Origin: Asterias amurensis
Taxonomy: Eukaryota > Echinodermata > Asteroidea > Forcipulatida > Asteriidae
Assembly: GCF_032118995.1 (NCBI RefSeq)
Contig: NC_092654.1
Location: 15,367,784-15,431,783 of the forward strand
Length of the DNA: 64,000 nucleotides
Direction: 5' to 3'
The first letter of the stretch is position 1, and every line of letters starts with the position of its first letter. This document shows positions 48,544-60,663 of this stretch, in pieces. The notes beneath the pieces were generated by a model, which saw only the letters and a program-made list of their open reading frames with translations, was not told where the DNA came from and ran no database searches. A program made the translations under genes and the position numbers.

Positions 48544-48712
48544 GCCGTCGATTTCACAAAACTCTTCCTAACTTAAGACTAATCTTAGGACATAGGACGA
48601 GTCCCAACCCTGCACTGTAGCATGCAGACCTTAAGATTAATCCTAAGTTAGGATGAGTTACTCGTCCTAACTTGAGATAAGACGAGTCCTAACTCTTTGT
48701 GAAATCGACGGC
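48544..48712. mobile_element. Family D MITE, complete
   Basis: GCCGTCGATTTCACAAA and TTTGTGAAATCGACGGC are exact 17-bp TIRs. Inside: ACTTAAGACTAATCTTAGG, GATTAATCCTAAGTTAGGAT, CTAACTTGAGATAAGACG. Confidence 0.88.
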
Positions 48713-49149
48713 TGTATACTATCGAAAGCTCCTGTTGACTTCTAACCAAAGTTTTGTAATACTACTCTAAGAGTGATTCCCTTAAAAAAAAAATTAAAAA
48801 AAAATACGTGACTGCATGATAAACCTTTGTGCAAAAGTATCTTCTACATTATCTGATAACCATTCAGAGTATACTATAACATTCAAGTTTGTTTATTAAC
48901 TGTTGCTAATAATATAAACCATTATAGTAAACTTCCCCTATTTGTTCAAAATGCTATCATTGTCCGTCTTTTTTGACAGTTTAATTTAAATTTGAAATTT
49001 CATGCACGATCTTCAATGAGGGGATTTTTTTTTTTATAGAGATCAATGGCCAGATGGAGAGAGTCAAGCACAAACAACATTTAAGTCATTACTGGCCCGT
49101 GATAGATCATAATCAATTGAAGGTTGATGCACAAGAAAAGACAAATGGA
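48713..49149. other. Unassigned AT-rich DNA
   Basis: No element found. A-rich tract at 48782-48805 and T tract at about 49027. Confidence 0.4.
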
Positions 49150-49517
49150 TTGGCTTAAAAAGAAGTGTATACTTTTGGATTGTAAACGACCAGTTTTCTT
49201 ACTTGGTGTAACTCAACACATGCATAAAATAACACACCTGCGAGAATTTGGCCTCAATCGGACTTAGAAATTGCAAGACAAATAATGAAACAAGCAAACA
49301 CTCTTGTTGCATAGAATTGAGAGTGTGCTTTCTAACAGCATGAGAAAGATTCAAGCATGAAGCCTTTCCCAGATTCATTTTTTTGTATAGATAATTTTCC
49401 TCTTTCTCTATAAAACAACATTACTTTTTTTGTTGATTAATATCAACAGCTCTCCGGTGCTTCTGTTCTTTACCCTGTCAGTTTTTATAGTCGTTAACTT
49501 ACCAAAAGCATATACCC
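49150..49517 (+). mobile_element. Divergent family A relative
   Basis: Left: AAAAGAAGTGTATACTTTTG, CTTACTTGGTGTAACTCAAC, ATGCATAAAATAACACACCT. Right: CTTACCAAAAGCATATACCC. The middle (AACATTACTTTTTTTGTTGA) has diverged beyond alignment by eye. Confidence 0.6.
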
Positions 49518-49742
49518 TTCATTCAAATAACATTATTTTATGATCAGATAAATTGCATAAATGTAACTTATTTACCAACTTGAGTAATTTCTTCCAGTGT
49601 CTAGCTCACGAAGATTGTGAACAGAACTGAACTTCTTATGACATGTCAGAAGAGTTGCGATGACTGGGGTCATGGTATAGGAATTACATTCGTCTGCTCA
49701 GAAGTAAAGGTCATTAATAAGGCAATCAATGTGTGGTGAAGA

Positions 49743-49911
49743 GGTTTTCAACTAGTGGTTAAACCCGCCGAGGCTTGGTTCTTGATAATTTACCTCGACG
49801 AGTGGTTTAAACCCGCCGAGGCCTGGTTCTTGATAATTTTACCGAGACGAAGTCGAGGTAAATTATCAAGAACCATGCCTCGGCGGGTTTAAACCACTAT
49901 AGTTGAAAACC
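49743..49911. mobile_element. Fold-back with duplicated left arm
   Basis: GGTTTTCAACTA / TAGTTGAAAACC ends; the arm GTGGTTTAAACCCGCCGAGG is present twice on the left (about 49755 and 49801) and once inverted on the right (about 49868-49897). Hinge CGAGACGAAGTCGAGG. Confidence 0.75.
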
Positions 49912-50094
49912 GATTCAACACACTTTGATTCCCATTCATAAATACCTTTCCGGTCAAAAAAAATCAACACTTTTTGGTCAAAAAGTAAAATAAATGCAAA
50001 AATTATAATTGTTCAATTATTTCTTTCAACACAACACCCCTCCAGCTATTAAATGGTAAGGCCCTCAGGTAAACAACTCCTTATAAGGAGATTG

Positions 50095-50320
50095 ATGTGC
50101 GCGTCGCGCGTATCGCGTGATGTGGCACAACTGTTCCAGCCATTGCTCTCGACCAATAGGAATGAAGAAACTGTCTTATAAGCACAGGTGCAAGCTCGCC
50201 AGTCACGCCCATGTTTCATCACTTTTCACTGGTGTTATATCATTCGTTCAAACAACCCCCACGCGATGCCCTCTCGACCAATCAGAATGGATAAACTGTC
50301 TTAGGTATTTATGAATAGTA
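50095..50320. repeat. Two direct copies of a CCAAT-bearing segment
   Basis: GCTCTCGACCAATAGGAATG then AAGAAACTGTCTTA at about 50146-50179 recurs as CCTCTCGACCAATCAGAATG then GATAAACTGTCTTA at about 50270-50303, with CGCGATG / CGCGTGATG before each. CG-rich (GCGCGTCGCGCGTATCGCG). Confidence 0.6.
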
Positions 50321-51210
50321 GTTTCATATACGTAAAGATCAAAAGGTCAAAAAATAAAAAAAGCATAGATTTGAAAACAAGGAAGAGGTTTTACTAAGAA
50401 TTTTTTGTTGTTTCTTTCTACTGCCAAACAAATACTTTGAAGACTATGTCTTGACCAATAAGCCAAATTTACCAGGAGCTCCAAAAACATGCAACGGCAG
50501 TTTTGAAATCCATACAAATTGCACTAAAGGACCTTATATAGTACTAGGCAGACAATAATAAGGTACGGCCTTCCAAAAAAATTACTTTGAAGCCATGACA
50601 TTATAGAATAATGATGAAGGGAAAAAGCAATCTCTTTGGACACAATAAGAAGTCCTTTCCCACAGAAAAGTCTTTTCTGAGCGCATGCACTAATTACCCC
50701 ACGGATTAGATCAAATTAAAGCATGACTTCCTAAATTGAACGACTGACTTTGCACCTCCATTGGAAGGTCACTGTCAGCGCAGTCAATGACGTCATTAAT
50801 ATGTGACGCTCTGTGATCGATGGGTTCTGTCAACAACTAGAGGCATTTAAATTGTCCGATAATTTAGTGGGATGAGGCTCGTGTGGGTGGTTTTGTGACA
50901 AATACTATGAAGAAATATAATCTTTCTTCTTTGTTTTGTGCTAAACACCGTGTTTGCACTTATTATTTTGCGGCTTCTCTCTTCATATTTTCCAGATAGA
51001 AAAGTATTGGACTTACAGGGGTCATCGGACAAAGTGTTGGAGATGAACAATATGAAACATTATAGAGTATAGGAAACACAGGCCACAGGTCACAGTATTT
51101 AGGTTAACACTTTCCATCTTTTTGCTGGCTCTATTGTATGTTCCCTTGTCATTCTGATTATTGTCTCGCTCTGTATTTAAATTATTGTCATGTGTAAATG
51201 GCGAAAATAT
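50321..51210. other. Gene-free stretch with possible regulatory cluster
   Basis: 50690-50830 packs CTAATTACCCC, ACGGATTAGATC, TGACGTCATTAATATG and TGTGATCGATGG in 140 bp: homeodomain, Otx/Gsc-like and CRE-like words. No exon, no repeat. Confidence 0.35.
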
Positions 51211-51250
51211 TAAAAAAAAAAATAAAAAAAAAAATATATATATATATATC
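51211..51250. repeat. A-rich tract followed by (AT)n
   Basis: A10-11 runs interrupted by T, then ATATATATATATATATA. Simple repeat. Confidence 0.9.
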
Positions 51251-51375
51251 AAAGTTTCTGCCGATACGGGAGGAAAGATGGTGAGAGGAAATTCAAATTG
51301 TCTAAAAAACATTTAATACAACATGGACACCAACAGAAATACAAATATATAAATCTATATTTTAGTCGATCAAGG

Positions 51376-51787
51376 GTAATGGCACACCTTGCTACTTACA
51401 GTCAACCAGTTCTAGGAATAGAAGATAATCCATCCACATTGAATTTTCTCCTAATTTTCTTGGGAATCGTCAGACATTGTTTGAAGAATGACTCATGTGC
51501 TACCAAAGTTGTCCTGTAGTATGCACTGTCACTGGTTGCCTCCAATTGTTGCCTCATGTGACAAAGGGCTTTAGGGCCATGTCACACGAGGCATTTTACG
51601 GGCAACCAGTTCCAGGCAATCTCCATGAAGAAAAGACATTCACATTTGAATGTTCACCCATTTCTCTTGTGGATCGTAAGACAATGTTTGAAAATTGACC
51701 CGTGTGCTACCAAAGTGGTCCTGTAGCATGCACTGCAGTTGGTTGCCTCCAAGTTGCCTGCAAAAGTTGCCTCGTGTGGCAAGGCCC
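51376..51787. mobile_element. Two tandem copies of a GGGCC..CACACGAGGCA MITE
   Basis: The second copy (51574-51787) has TIRs GGGCCATGTCACACGAGGCA and TGCCTCGTGTGGCAAGGCCC. The first (51376-51570) has the same order (CAACCAGTTCTAGG, AATCGTCAGACATTGTTTGA, GCTACCAAAGTTGTCCTGTA) but more decayed ends, sharing the junction. Confidence 0.75.
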
Positions 51788-52828
51788 AAAATAGAGAGCA
51801 GGTTACGCACACCATCACACCGCAAACTATTCGTTTTCGAATAGGTTGGCAGAAGTTTAAATTTAAATTGGTCCAGAAGTGTACATGGGTCTTAGCCTAT
51901 CCTTTTTTTTTTTTTCAGTGGCTGTACTATTCGTCTAGACTCTTGCGATCCAAGTGCATATGTCTGTTTTTACAGGCATCAACAACTTAAATAAAATCCT
52001 CCCCAACACCAATAAGTGTTCTGTATTTTTCAATATCTGCACTTTGTTTTAAAACAAAGAAATACCTTTGAGACTCGTACGATTTGTTCGTATAATCTTG
52101 ACAAGGCGCCAGAAGATCTTTCCAGTTAACGACTATTAACGATGTTTTGTTTCTCGATTTAAAGATTTTAAATGTTCCCGTAAAAGCAATTTCGATTAAT
52201 CGATTTCATTAACGGCTTACTTATTTTTTAAAAGGTGTTAGTTTGATTTCGGTGAAGGCTGTTCAATGCTGCCGCTCCAAGTGCCCAGACTAACCCTCCC
52301 TTCCCTTGCGTCTGGTTCTGTACTCTCTGATGAATCTGTTTCCATACACACCAACGGAAAAGGGGTTTCCGCCAGTCATAAAGTAGGATTTGTAAATCCA
52401 TTAAAAACCGCCATCTGTTGATGCCTGGTCACGTCTTCGCTCCCTCCGTGAGTTCAACACGTTTTTTTTCCCAAAGGGCGCCTAAGAACACTTGTTGTGT
52501 CGTTTCATATTTACACGAGTTTATTAATGAGACAGGTTGTTAATATAAGGGGAGGTGAGTTACGACTCTGTCTAGCTTATATAAGACTATGAGGATCTAT
52601 TCCCACAGTGGGACCTTTTTTTACCTTTGAATTGCCGACGAAGCTTTCATCTGTGTCTTGCTTTTGGGGTTTGGATTTGGGTTAGTGATCTGTGAAAGAT
52701 CTGTTTGTATCTATATATTAGATTATTTGATATCTTATTGCATGTAAAATATATCTATCTGGATGTCAGATCGATATCTCTCCAAACCGATGTATTCATT
52801 TAATACACACCCTCAGATTGTGCGACAT
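51788..52828. other. Gene-free stretch
   Basis: T13 run at about 51903. 52290-52480 is GC-richer (AACGGAAAAGGGGTTTCCGC, AACCGCCATCTGTTGATG, with E-box CATCTG) and might be regulatory. No exon. Confidence 0.35.
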
Positions 52829-53068
52829 CTACACTGCAAAACCTGGGGTGTTAAAATTGACATCATGGGTGCTGTCATATTATTACAAATACCCAAAAAG
52901 AATCTAAATTTACACAAAGGGTGTTTAAATAACACTTTATTCTGCAAAATAATTACATTGGTGTTGATTTAACAAACCGGGTGTTAAGTTTTATTTTCTC
53001 TTCGGTATCTGTAGTTATGGGACAACACCAGCGGTGTAAATTTTAACACCACAGTTTGTGTAGTGTGT
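52829..53068. mobile_element. MITE with ACACTGCAAAA..GGTGTTAAAATT ends
   Basis: CTACACTGCAAAACCTGGGG then TGTTAAAATT faces AATTTTAACACCACAGTTTG then TGTAGTGTG. Internal repeats of the word GGGTGTT / AACACC (52886, 52917, 52960, 52979, 53023) are typical of this type of element. 240 bp. Confidence 0.75.
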
Positions 53069-54699
53069 CGATTATGGTTAATCTTGGCGATACTCACATG
53101 GCTTGGGCTCTTTAACCAACACCGAACCGGAAAGAACAATTTCTTTTCTAATTGTTTTGATATTTTTTGAGTTCGTGACGAGGATTTATCAAGTCGTATA
53201 CCAGCCTCTAATGACAACAACCTTTGCATCGATTAACCATTGTTCATGTTTCACTAATCAAAGTGTTTTTATGTTCGTTTGTTGTTGTTTTTGTTGTCTC
53301 CTCAGCCTCTAAGTAACCAATTATTGAGTGTTTCTATTTATAAATAGTTCTTAATCAAAACAGGTGTGACGCTCACAGTTGTTAAGGGGTAACAATTGGA
53401 TAGGAAAGGTAAACCTTGCATAGCCATTGTTTGCAAAAAATGTGTTCGTGTGCGTTGAAAGCCACTGCACGTTAAAATAAGTTGCTGTTTTTTTAAACAG
53501 ATACAAATGTTTCCGTCTGAATTTCTTTCAAAATCAAGAAGGCCCCCTCCCCTCCCCATCAATCCCTGTCAAAATAACTGATTTCCGTCGTGTTTCCTCA
53601 ATAATGATCAACATAATTTAAGCAATTTTCCACACAGACTGGTAATTAAAAACTATATCAGATGATAGATTGATAGACATCGAACACCAATTTTAAACTA
53701 ATTTTGCGAAAATATTTACCCCAAATCGTAAATTTGCGTAAAAAGAAATCACAAAATTGTACCCTCAAATCGTACATTTGTGTGAAATCTTTAGATTTCC
53801 AAAACGTACACGAGTAGTTGCATATAGTTCACAATTTGGTATAGTACCCAAGTCGCAAACGGAGTCATTCGTTAGTGTTTCGTTTTTTTAAACACGCAGT
53901 TTAGTCTGGCACCAACCGTACACACATTTAGAAAATTTGTTAATGTATTTCCTTATCTAAAGTTTCAAACATTTTCCCTTAGATGCATCACGTTAGTCAG
54001 AGATCAGCATAGATACCTGCCAGACCATGTGATTTTCGGACCGCGAGTTATTGGGTGACAATTTAAGCATGGTGGAGTTTGCAAAATCAGCCGTAAAAAT
54101 TTTGCAATTTAAACACCACATTTGCGCCAATATTTGCAACGCCAAGAATTTAATTTGACGTCTTTCCCCCCATTTTTGTGTGCGTTGAATTTATGTTTTA
54201 GCGTCTCAGTTGTAATAATTTGGTATTTCGTTATCGCTGCACCTTTTTGAACTGCGGTCTTGTCTTTATTTTGAAGTATTTACAAGAATTTTCCACCCAC
54301 ATTTTCAATTCCAATAATGTGTTTGTTCATTTTCTAGGATGACCATGTACTTCTATAAAAACCCACCTACATGACACCCACCCACAGCAAATATACATTT
54401 GAAAGTATATGGGATTCAATCAAATTGATTTGCAATTTCGTGTGAATATCGTTATTGACAGAGCTCTTCATGCATTATACATACGCCCGATGAGGCATTG
54501 AGAGAGGGAGTCCCCACCCCAAAATGTTTCAGCTCCAACATACATGTACTCCTTACTCATCGTACATCCTTTAAAGTCACCTGGAAATAGAATTTTTTTT
54601 CTTTCAAACATAAGAGTATATGCTTACGAACAATAAAACAATTTTTTTTAGTAATTGTTTGTCACGATTTATATGTTTAAAAAATATATAAAGTTGTTT
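53069..54699. other. Gene-free stretch
   Basis: AT-rich, reiterated words AAATCGTAAATTTGCGTAAA and AAATCGTACATTTGTGTGAA (about 53724-53790) suggest an old local duplication. No exon or TIR element. Confidence 0.4.
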
Positions 54700-55018
54700 G
54701 GGGGGCTGACTCCGCCTACCCCTTTTGTGACGTCAATCGAGGCAGACTTTGCCTGCAATGCGTATAGTAAACACATGTGCAATGTACATGTACGTCCAAG
54801 TCGTGAGTTGGTACATTTCAAAAAGTGTTTTTCTGCATTCAGCAGCAATACACCTGGTCGGCATTGCCGGAAAAAAACAAAACTTTTTTTTTTTGGAAAC
54901 GTACAAACTCACGACTTGGTCCGTACATGTACTTTGCAATTGTGTTTACTCTACGCATTACAGGCAAAGTCTGCCTCGATTTACGTCACGAACAGCGCCC
55001 TCTCGGGTCGGGGTCTAC
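54700..55018. mobile_element. 319-bp fold-back element
   Basis: GACGTCAATCGAGGCAGACT then TTGCCTG (54730-54756) is mirrored by CAGGCAAAGTCTGCCTCGAT then TTACGTC (54961-54987). GTACATGTACGTCCAAGTCG / ACGACTTGGTCCGTACATGT continue the arms. Arms about 90% alike. Frames that open on both strands are by-products. Confidence 0.85.
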
Positions 55019-55849
55019 TCTTAAATTTGTAAATAACATAAGAACTGATTTTTTAAAACCTTAGTTAACTGTTTATTCACATTCCACTCATCAAAACACA
55101 TATATTAGTGACAAAAGCTTTATTTTGAAAAAATACCACTTCCAGGTAAATTTAAACAAAAAACAAGATTCACAGAACACAATTGTGTTGGGTTTTCTCA
55201 ACGGTGCCACTTATTATGGGTCTTTTAAGTTTTAGTATAAGTTTTTTAAGGGCTGGATGGAATTTCTGTTTGTGTTTAGACCTACAGCTGTTTGATATTT
55301 ATCTTCAAATGTACATGTATCGGTGTCTTCTTGTACATCTTTAATCTATAAAGCGCCTTGAGTGTCATTTGGGGCCGATTTGTGTGCACTGAAGACACAA
55401 GCGTTGAGAGAGGGGTTATTACACGCCAAATATCAAGCACCAAATACAGCATCTTAGCGAAACATGAGGCTTAAAAAATGTTGTTGAATGATACAAACCA
55501 CTGAAAATGATGTATCCATGACCATCCATTAATAGGTTTAGGTTGGCATGACTGCACACTGCCATTAGTGACGCACTCATGGAGAAAATGAATTGTGAAA
55601 GCTTTTTAAAAATAATAATGTATTTTACCCCGGAGAGGAAGCTATGATATCAAAGGAATTGCGATTTGTATACTTGGTAGGTTTTTGGTCTGTTTGCGTT
55701 ATTCATATTGATGAACAAACAATACAGTGTCTTTAGGTGATGACCAAAAATTTAATGCATCGATGTTAGTTAACTATTAGAGAGGTTTGCGGTAACACCA
55801 TGCCAATATCTATTTTTGTATAGTGTTGGTTCTTAAAAGAACCGCTGGT
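55019..55849. other. Unassigned AT-rich DNA
   Basis: ATAAAGCGCCTTGAGTGTCA at 55347-55366 is a retroposon-like 3' word. Otherwise nothing. Confidence 0.4.
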
Positions 55850-56237
55850 TAAAAGAACTGGATACTTTTGGTAGTTGCTCTAAATCATTGTCGGAATAAA
55901 AACTTACTTGTTAGCGATCAATGGAGAGATGTTAATAGTATAAAACATTGTGAGAAACGGCTCCCTCTTAAGTACGTCGTTTTCGAGAAAGAAGTAATTT
56001 CTCTTTAAAATATTTGAATTCGAGACCTCAGAATTTGATTTTGAGGTCTCAAATTCAAGCATCTGAAAGCATACAATTTCGTGCGAAAAGGTTTTTTTTC
56101 CTTTCATTATTATCTCGCCATGTCGATGACCAGTTGAGTTCAAATGTTCACAGGTTATTTTGTGCATATGTTGAGAATACACCAAGTGAAAAGACTGGTC
56201 TATGACAATAATATTACCCAAGGTGTCCGGTGCCTTT
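55850..56237 (-). mobile_element. Divergent family A MITE
   Basis: AAAAGAACTGGATACTTTTG at left, ACCCAAGGTGTCCGGTGCCT before TTAA at right, with centre GAGACCTCAGAATTTGATTT / TTGAGGTCTC. Its ends differ from other copies, so it is an older subfamily. Confidence 0.75.
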
Positions 56238-56929
56238 AATAATCGGTTTCTATGGGGTTCCAGGAATGATATTCAACAGAGACCAAATTAGTCAGCCTTC
56301 TCCGACCTTCCTCCTCACCACTTACAGATAAATGAAAAACCAAGGCCTATAGAGATAGATGATTAATAACGCCAGAATAAATCATAATTGTTTGATTAGA
56401 AAGCATCGTGTCAATGAAAGCCATCCTCTCGACTTTATTTACAGTAACCGTCTATTAATATAAACCTCAAGGTATAATCGACATTTATTACGCATTGTAA
56501 TTGGCTACCAGGAACTCCATGCAAAATTAATTTAGCAACAATCTGGGAGAACAAAACAAAATCCGCATGTTATTGTTAAGTATACCGTGTTCATTATTTT
56601 TAGTTGATAAACAATTATACATCTCAGGAATTTCAACATAATAGATATCATGATTCTATGTTTGAGTATGAAAGAAACTGCTTCCCTTCATATCGTCGTA
56701 CTTTTTTTAATGCAGTTATTGTTACTCGTAATTTTTCTGGAGCTTCAATCACTTCATGGCATATGAATTTTCATTTTTCGTGGGACACATAATGAAGTTC
56801 AATTATCTTCCACATTTTCATATAAATATATATAATTAAACAAAATTGTTACAAAATGTAAAGTACATGTTTCACAACATAGGTTTCCATTTAAGGGATC
56901 CATTTAAGAAGCAATGCCATATTCATAAA
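56238..56929. other. Gene-free stretch with possible conserved DNA
   Basis: 56340-56560 has GATGATTAATAACGCC, CATAATTGTTTGATTAG, TTTATTACGCATTGTAATTG and GCAAAATTAATTTAGC: dense homeodomain-core TAAT words, no repeat match. Function inferred only from composition. Confidence 0.35.
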
Positions 56930-57080
56930 GCTGAAAGGTGAATGGGGCACCATGCAGTTGCAACAATGTAAACTTTGTCGAATTTGGGCTGGTACCCAGT
57001 TTCTGTAAAGCAATATTTTTTTATGAGCTTAGCAAGTTTTTTATGCTCATACAGGCTTTATGGAATTGGGCTCTGAGCTT
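56930..57080. mobile_element. Decayed family C MITE
   Basis: Right end GCTCATACAGGCTTTATGGA then ATTGGGCTCTG; interior GAGCTTAGCAAGTTTTTTAT. Left end barely recognisable. Confidence 0.5.
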
Positions 57081-57894
57081 TGTAGGAATGAACCATCAGA
57101 AGTTTCCATTCCTAATCGTTTCAAAGTAAATACAGTTTAATTCACTACACTCTGTCGATATGTTACAACCACAGAATGATAAACTTTGCAGAAAAGAAAA
57201 GAAAAAACATCTTAAATAATTTGGTATTAAAATAGCATCTATGATAATGAATGGCTTTGGTCAATCTGCTGTGGTATTCGTTTATTTTAGCGTGTTCTTT
57301 CACCCTAAGAAAGACTTATTAAAAAAACATGCTATATTTGATTGACATGTTTCTCCTTCAATATTAATACACGGTGACCAATCTACTGTAAGGTAACCCG
57401 AAGCATTTTAGTTCATGTTTATATTCATTATGAAGAAAAAAAATACATCATAATTAAAATCTATGATTATAGTTGGAGGGGGTCGAAAACAAATTGCGGT
57501 TTATGATGTATTAATTTGCGAGACTGGCCGTTAATAAACCGTCGTTGACATTATCCGTCGTTGACCTGTTAGATGTATGACTATATCAATAATGTTTACG
57601 ATCGAATACAGTTGGTTCAGTTGATCCAGGTTTGACGCGATTTGGACGTGCTTATTCAGTTCCTTTACTTTGCTCAAACTAATAATATTCTTTTGGGAAC
57701 GGAATTGATCTTTGCGAAATCGACCGCTACCTTTTGTTACGGTGTTGTGTTGTTGAAGATCTTAACAGGTGTTGAGTTTGACCAGTCAATGATTGATACG
57801 CCACTGACACGCTCGTAGTTTACTTATGACGTCACGTCGCTGTTCCACGCCACCTGTTACTGTTTTTGTTTTTGATTTGGGATTGAACAAAGAC
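57081..57894. other. Unassigned AT-rich DNA
   Basis: CCGTCGTTGACATTATCCGT repeats CCGTCGTTGAC once (57539, 57557). No exon or element. Confidence 0.4.
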
Positions 57895-57975
57895 AACTGA
57901 CTAGGGTGGGACTCGAACCAACGACCTCTGGATTAACGTGCCGGCGCTCTACCAACTGAGCTATCTTCAGCCTTA
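57895..57975 (-). mobile_element. tRNA-like SINE head with intact A and B boxes
   Basis: Minus strand: GATAGCTCAGTTGGTAGAGC (A box), CCGGCACGTTAATCC, GGTTCGAGTCCCACCC (B box). D and T arms are good and the loop reads GTT at the anticodon place, but 5' and 3' acceptor strands do not pair and the anticodon stem has mismatches. So a SINE head rather than a working tRNA gene. Confidence 0.6.
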
Positions 57976-58126
57976 TGTCGGCGGTCACTCTAATTTGTCA
58001 ATAGCTTTGTTCGGGTGCCATTCATGTAGGATTTGTTTGATATTAAGTGAATATATAATACCAAAAACCCCTGTTGACGATTGCCTGTGTTTTTGTTTAC
58101 TAAATTAATTAATGTAAATGGCCTGA

Positions 58127-58291
58127 CAATAGATGGAATGCAATATACGTCATTGGCCGCCATCTTTGATGAACAATATACATCTGTGAAGAGCTATTCA
58201 TTGGCTGAGAGTCGTTAGTACATGCGTGCACTATTCCATTGTTTTACATCAAAGATGGTGGTCAATGACGCGTATTGCAACCGATCTATTG
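58127..58291. mobile_element. 165-bp fold-back with YY1-like words in its arms
   Basis: CAATAGATGGAATGCAATAT then ACGTCATTGGCCGCCATCTT is mirrored by CATCAAAGATGGTGGTCAAT then GACGCGTATTGCAACCGATC. Central words TGTGAAGAGCTATTCATTGG also occur at about 21138. Confidence 0.8.
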
Positions 58292-58754
58292 CAAAGAACA
58301 ATTTCATTGCTCAATGAGTCACTCAGCGGATGAGCTTGGCACATTTTGCAGTTGTTGGAGAGAGTGGGCCCCTTTACCCTACAGAATAGCAGGTTATTCA
58401 AGTGTGCCTCGTCCAAACACCATCGCCCTCTATTCATTGATTTACAAATTGGTATTCCGTTGCTCTCCTATGTTTCTGAGGTGTTTATTTGTTTAATTTC
58501 ATTATTGCACTTAAACAACACAGTGAGCGCCTATAACAGGATTTATAGCGAACGAAAACCCACGCAAACAGGTAAGGACTGAAATCCCAACATGCATGCA
58601 AGGCTCTGGTTTGAGATGGGATTTGTACCCCCTTAAAGGTAAATAACGTAGTGTTGAGTTGGGGGGGGGGGGGGGGGGGTAGCGGTGGGGTACATATACT
58701 CCCATGCTTCCCACCTGTTCGGAGCAAACAAATGATTGTCCACGCAGGAATATA
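58292..58754. other. Gene-free stretch with poly-G tract
   Basis: G18-20 run at about 58661-58679, possible G-quadruplex former. Short frames only. Confidence 0.5.
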
Positions 58755-58880
58755 CAAGCTAAGAAGCGTTATTACAGTAACGCTTCTTATATTCAAATTT
58801 TGTGGCGTAACAACTTATATGATTAATACATAAGCACACTACTTCGAAGTTAAATGTTTCTCCGAATGCTTAATACTGTC
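58755..58880. repeat. Repeat G, second hairpin copy
   Basis: AAGAAGCGTTATTACAG / TAACGCTTCTT with ACTACTTCGAAGTTAAATG and TGTCGAAAGCTGTTGT after it; compare 48360-48543. Confidence 0.6.
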
Positions 58881-60028
58881 GAAAGCTGTTGTATGATTAT
58901 ATCGTTTCAATTAATTTTAAGAGCGATAACCAAACATGCACATCCTCTTTAAATGCGCAATATAAGACTGTGTAGTGTGACACACTTAGACATGACTCAC
59001 AAAATGTCCCAAACGAAGATTATTGTGACGATGACGTCATGTGAACTGGGCCAATTAAAACGGTATGTCAACAATGCTTTTAAAATGTGGTTGTGTATCT
59101 TCCCTAACACCTTTATATAAAAGGATCTGATGTTCTAAATACCCTTTTTTGCCAGAGAGAAGCACAGTCACTGAAGGATACTTGATGGCGTATAACTGCA
59201 ATTATTATAGTATTAAGCGATGCATTATGTCCACTTAAAAAAGTGCACCCGGAAACGTTTATCGTTAGGGGCGTGTGTTGTTTAGAGAACACATCAAACA
59301 AACCTACAGTCATTTAATTAACTTGATTAATAAAAAACGCCTGTTGTGGACAACTGTTGTAATAGTTTAATTGGAACAAAAAAACACAATTATTGTTCAT
59401 TGTAACTTTGGAATTGGCAAATGGACTGTAGTGTTTATTATTTTGTGTGCGGTGCGTGGAGTCAAAGTTATTTCTACTAAGTGGCTCATTTTACGGAAAG
59501 GCTTTAAGTCAAACATGGGGCTATAAGACATGTGGCCAAGCGGTGGAACCATTATCTGTAAATATGACATTAAATCAATTATAAAGGTAATGTCAGTGAA
59601 AACGTCAATTTCCAGTAGATACAGGAAAGCGGCTTAAGTGATGAAGATAGATTTGTTCTGCTGAATTGATGCTCGTCGTGTGAGGACAAAAAAGGGCAGG
59701 TAAAATTTCTGAGACAAAATATTGATTTATCAATAGTTCGCGGTGAACTTGAAATTCCTGTCAAACATTGAGCCTGCAAGCGCAAACATTAGTTCCAGTT
59801 TATTATGCATGCACAAACAAACCCACAACTAACATTACACTTCGCTACCCTCAGGATATTTTCCACAAAATATTTCCTTGAATGCATAATTTGTGTCACT
59901 CATCAGGTGAGTTGTACTTACATGTTTGAGGCAATCTACAAGAAATGTTTCAGAAATGGACATCAATGGCAGTTCGCTCATGAGGTGCTATAAATCGGCC
60001 TTGTAAAGTCTTGAAAACCTGTCTTTAA
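58881..60028. other. Unassigned DNA
   Basis: No supported exon, element or RNA. GTGACGATGACGTCATGTG at about 59023 is CRE-like. Confidence 0.4.
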
Positions 60029-60399
60029 AGACAGTGGACACTAGTGATAATTGTGATAGACCAGTCTTCTCACTTGGTGTATATCAACATATGCATAAAA
60101 AACAAACCTGTGAAAATTTGAGCTCAATTGGTCGTCGGAGTTGCGAGATAACTATGAAAGAAAAAACACCCTTGTCACACGAAGTTGTGTGCTTTTAAAT
60201 TTAGATGGTTGATTTCGAGACCTCAAATTCTGAACTTGAGGTCTCGAAATCAAATTCGTGGAAAATTACTTCTTTCTCGAAAACTACATCGCTTCAGAGG
60301 GAGCTGTTTCTCACATTGTTTTATACTATCAACCTCTCCCCATTAATTGTTACCAAGTGAGGTTTTATGCTGACAATTATTTTGAGTAATTACCTGCCT
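60029..60399 (+). mobile_element. Family A MITE with shortened right end
   Basis: TTAA 60025-60028 then AGACAGTGGACACTAGTGAT; right end TGAGTAATTACCTGCCTT: the CAATAGTGTCCA part is deleted. Centre GAGACCTCAAATTCTGAAC / TTGAGGTCTCG intact. Confidence 0.85.
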
Positions 60400-60663
60400 T
60401 TAAAAGTGTCTCCCTTTGTTCCAGCGACTTCATTACCGTGTGGATACGTGCGCTGTAATAAGACTGCTTTACTAAATGCTTGTCTTAAATACACGCAATC
60501 GTTCAATGTCGCAATCATTATTACATCGTTCAACATCACTCAACATACAATCAGGTCAAAACGGCGATTTTAACAGTAAATCCCAATCTTTTATTGTACA
60601 CAACTTTGGGTAGGCATTCAACACAATGATAACATAATCGAGTCTTCATCAAGACCAAGGACT
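60400..60663. other. Unassigned DNA
   Basis: Nothing recognisable. Confidence 0.4.

Noticed and set aside
54655-55064. Overlapping frames of 68-125 codons on both strands
   Set aside because: They read the arms of the fold-back element at 54700-55018; arms code for mirror peptides.
57895-57975. tRNA gene on the minus strand
   Set aside because: A and B boxes are good, but the acceptor strands do not pair and the anticodon stem is mismatched; a similar decayed head lies at 3961.
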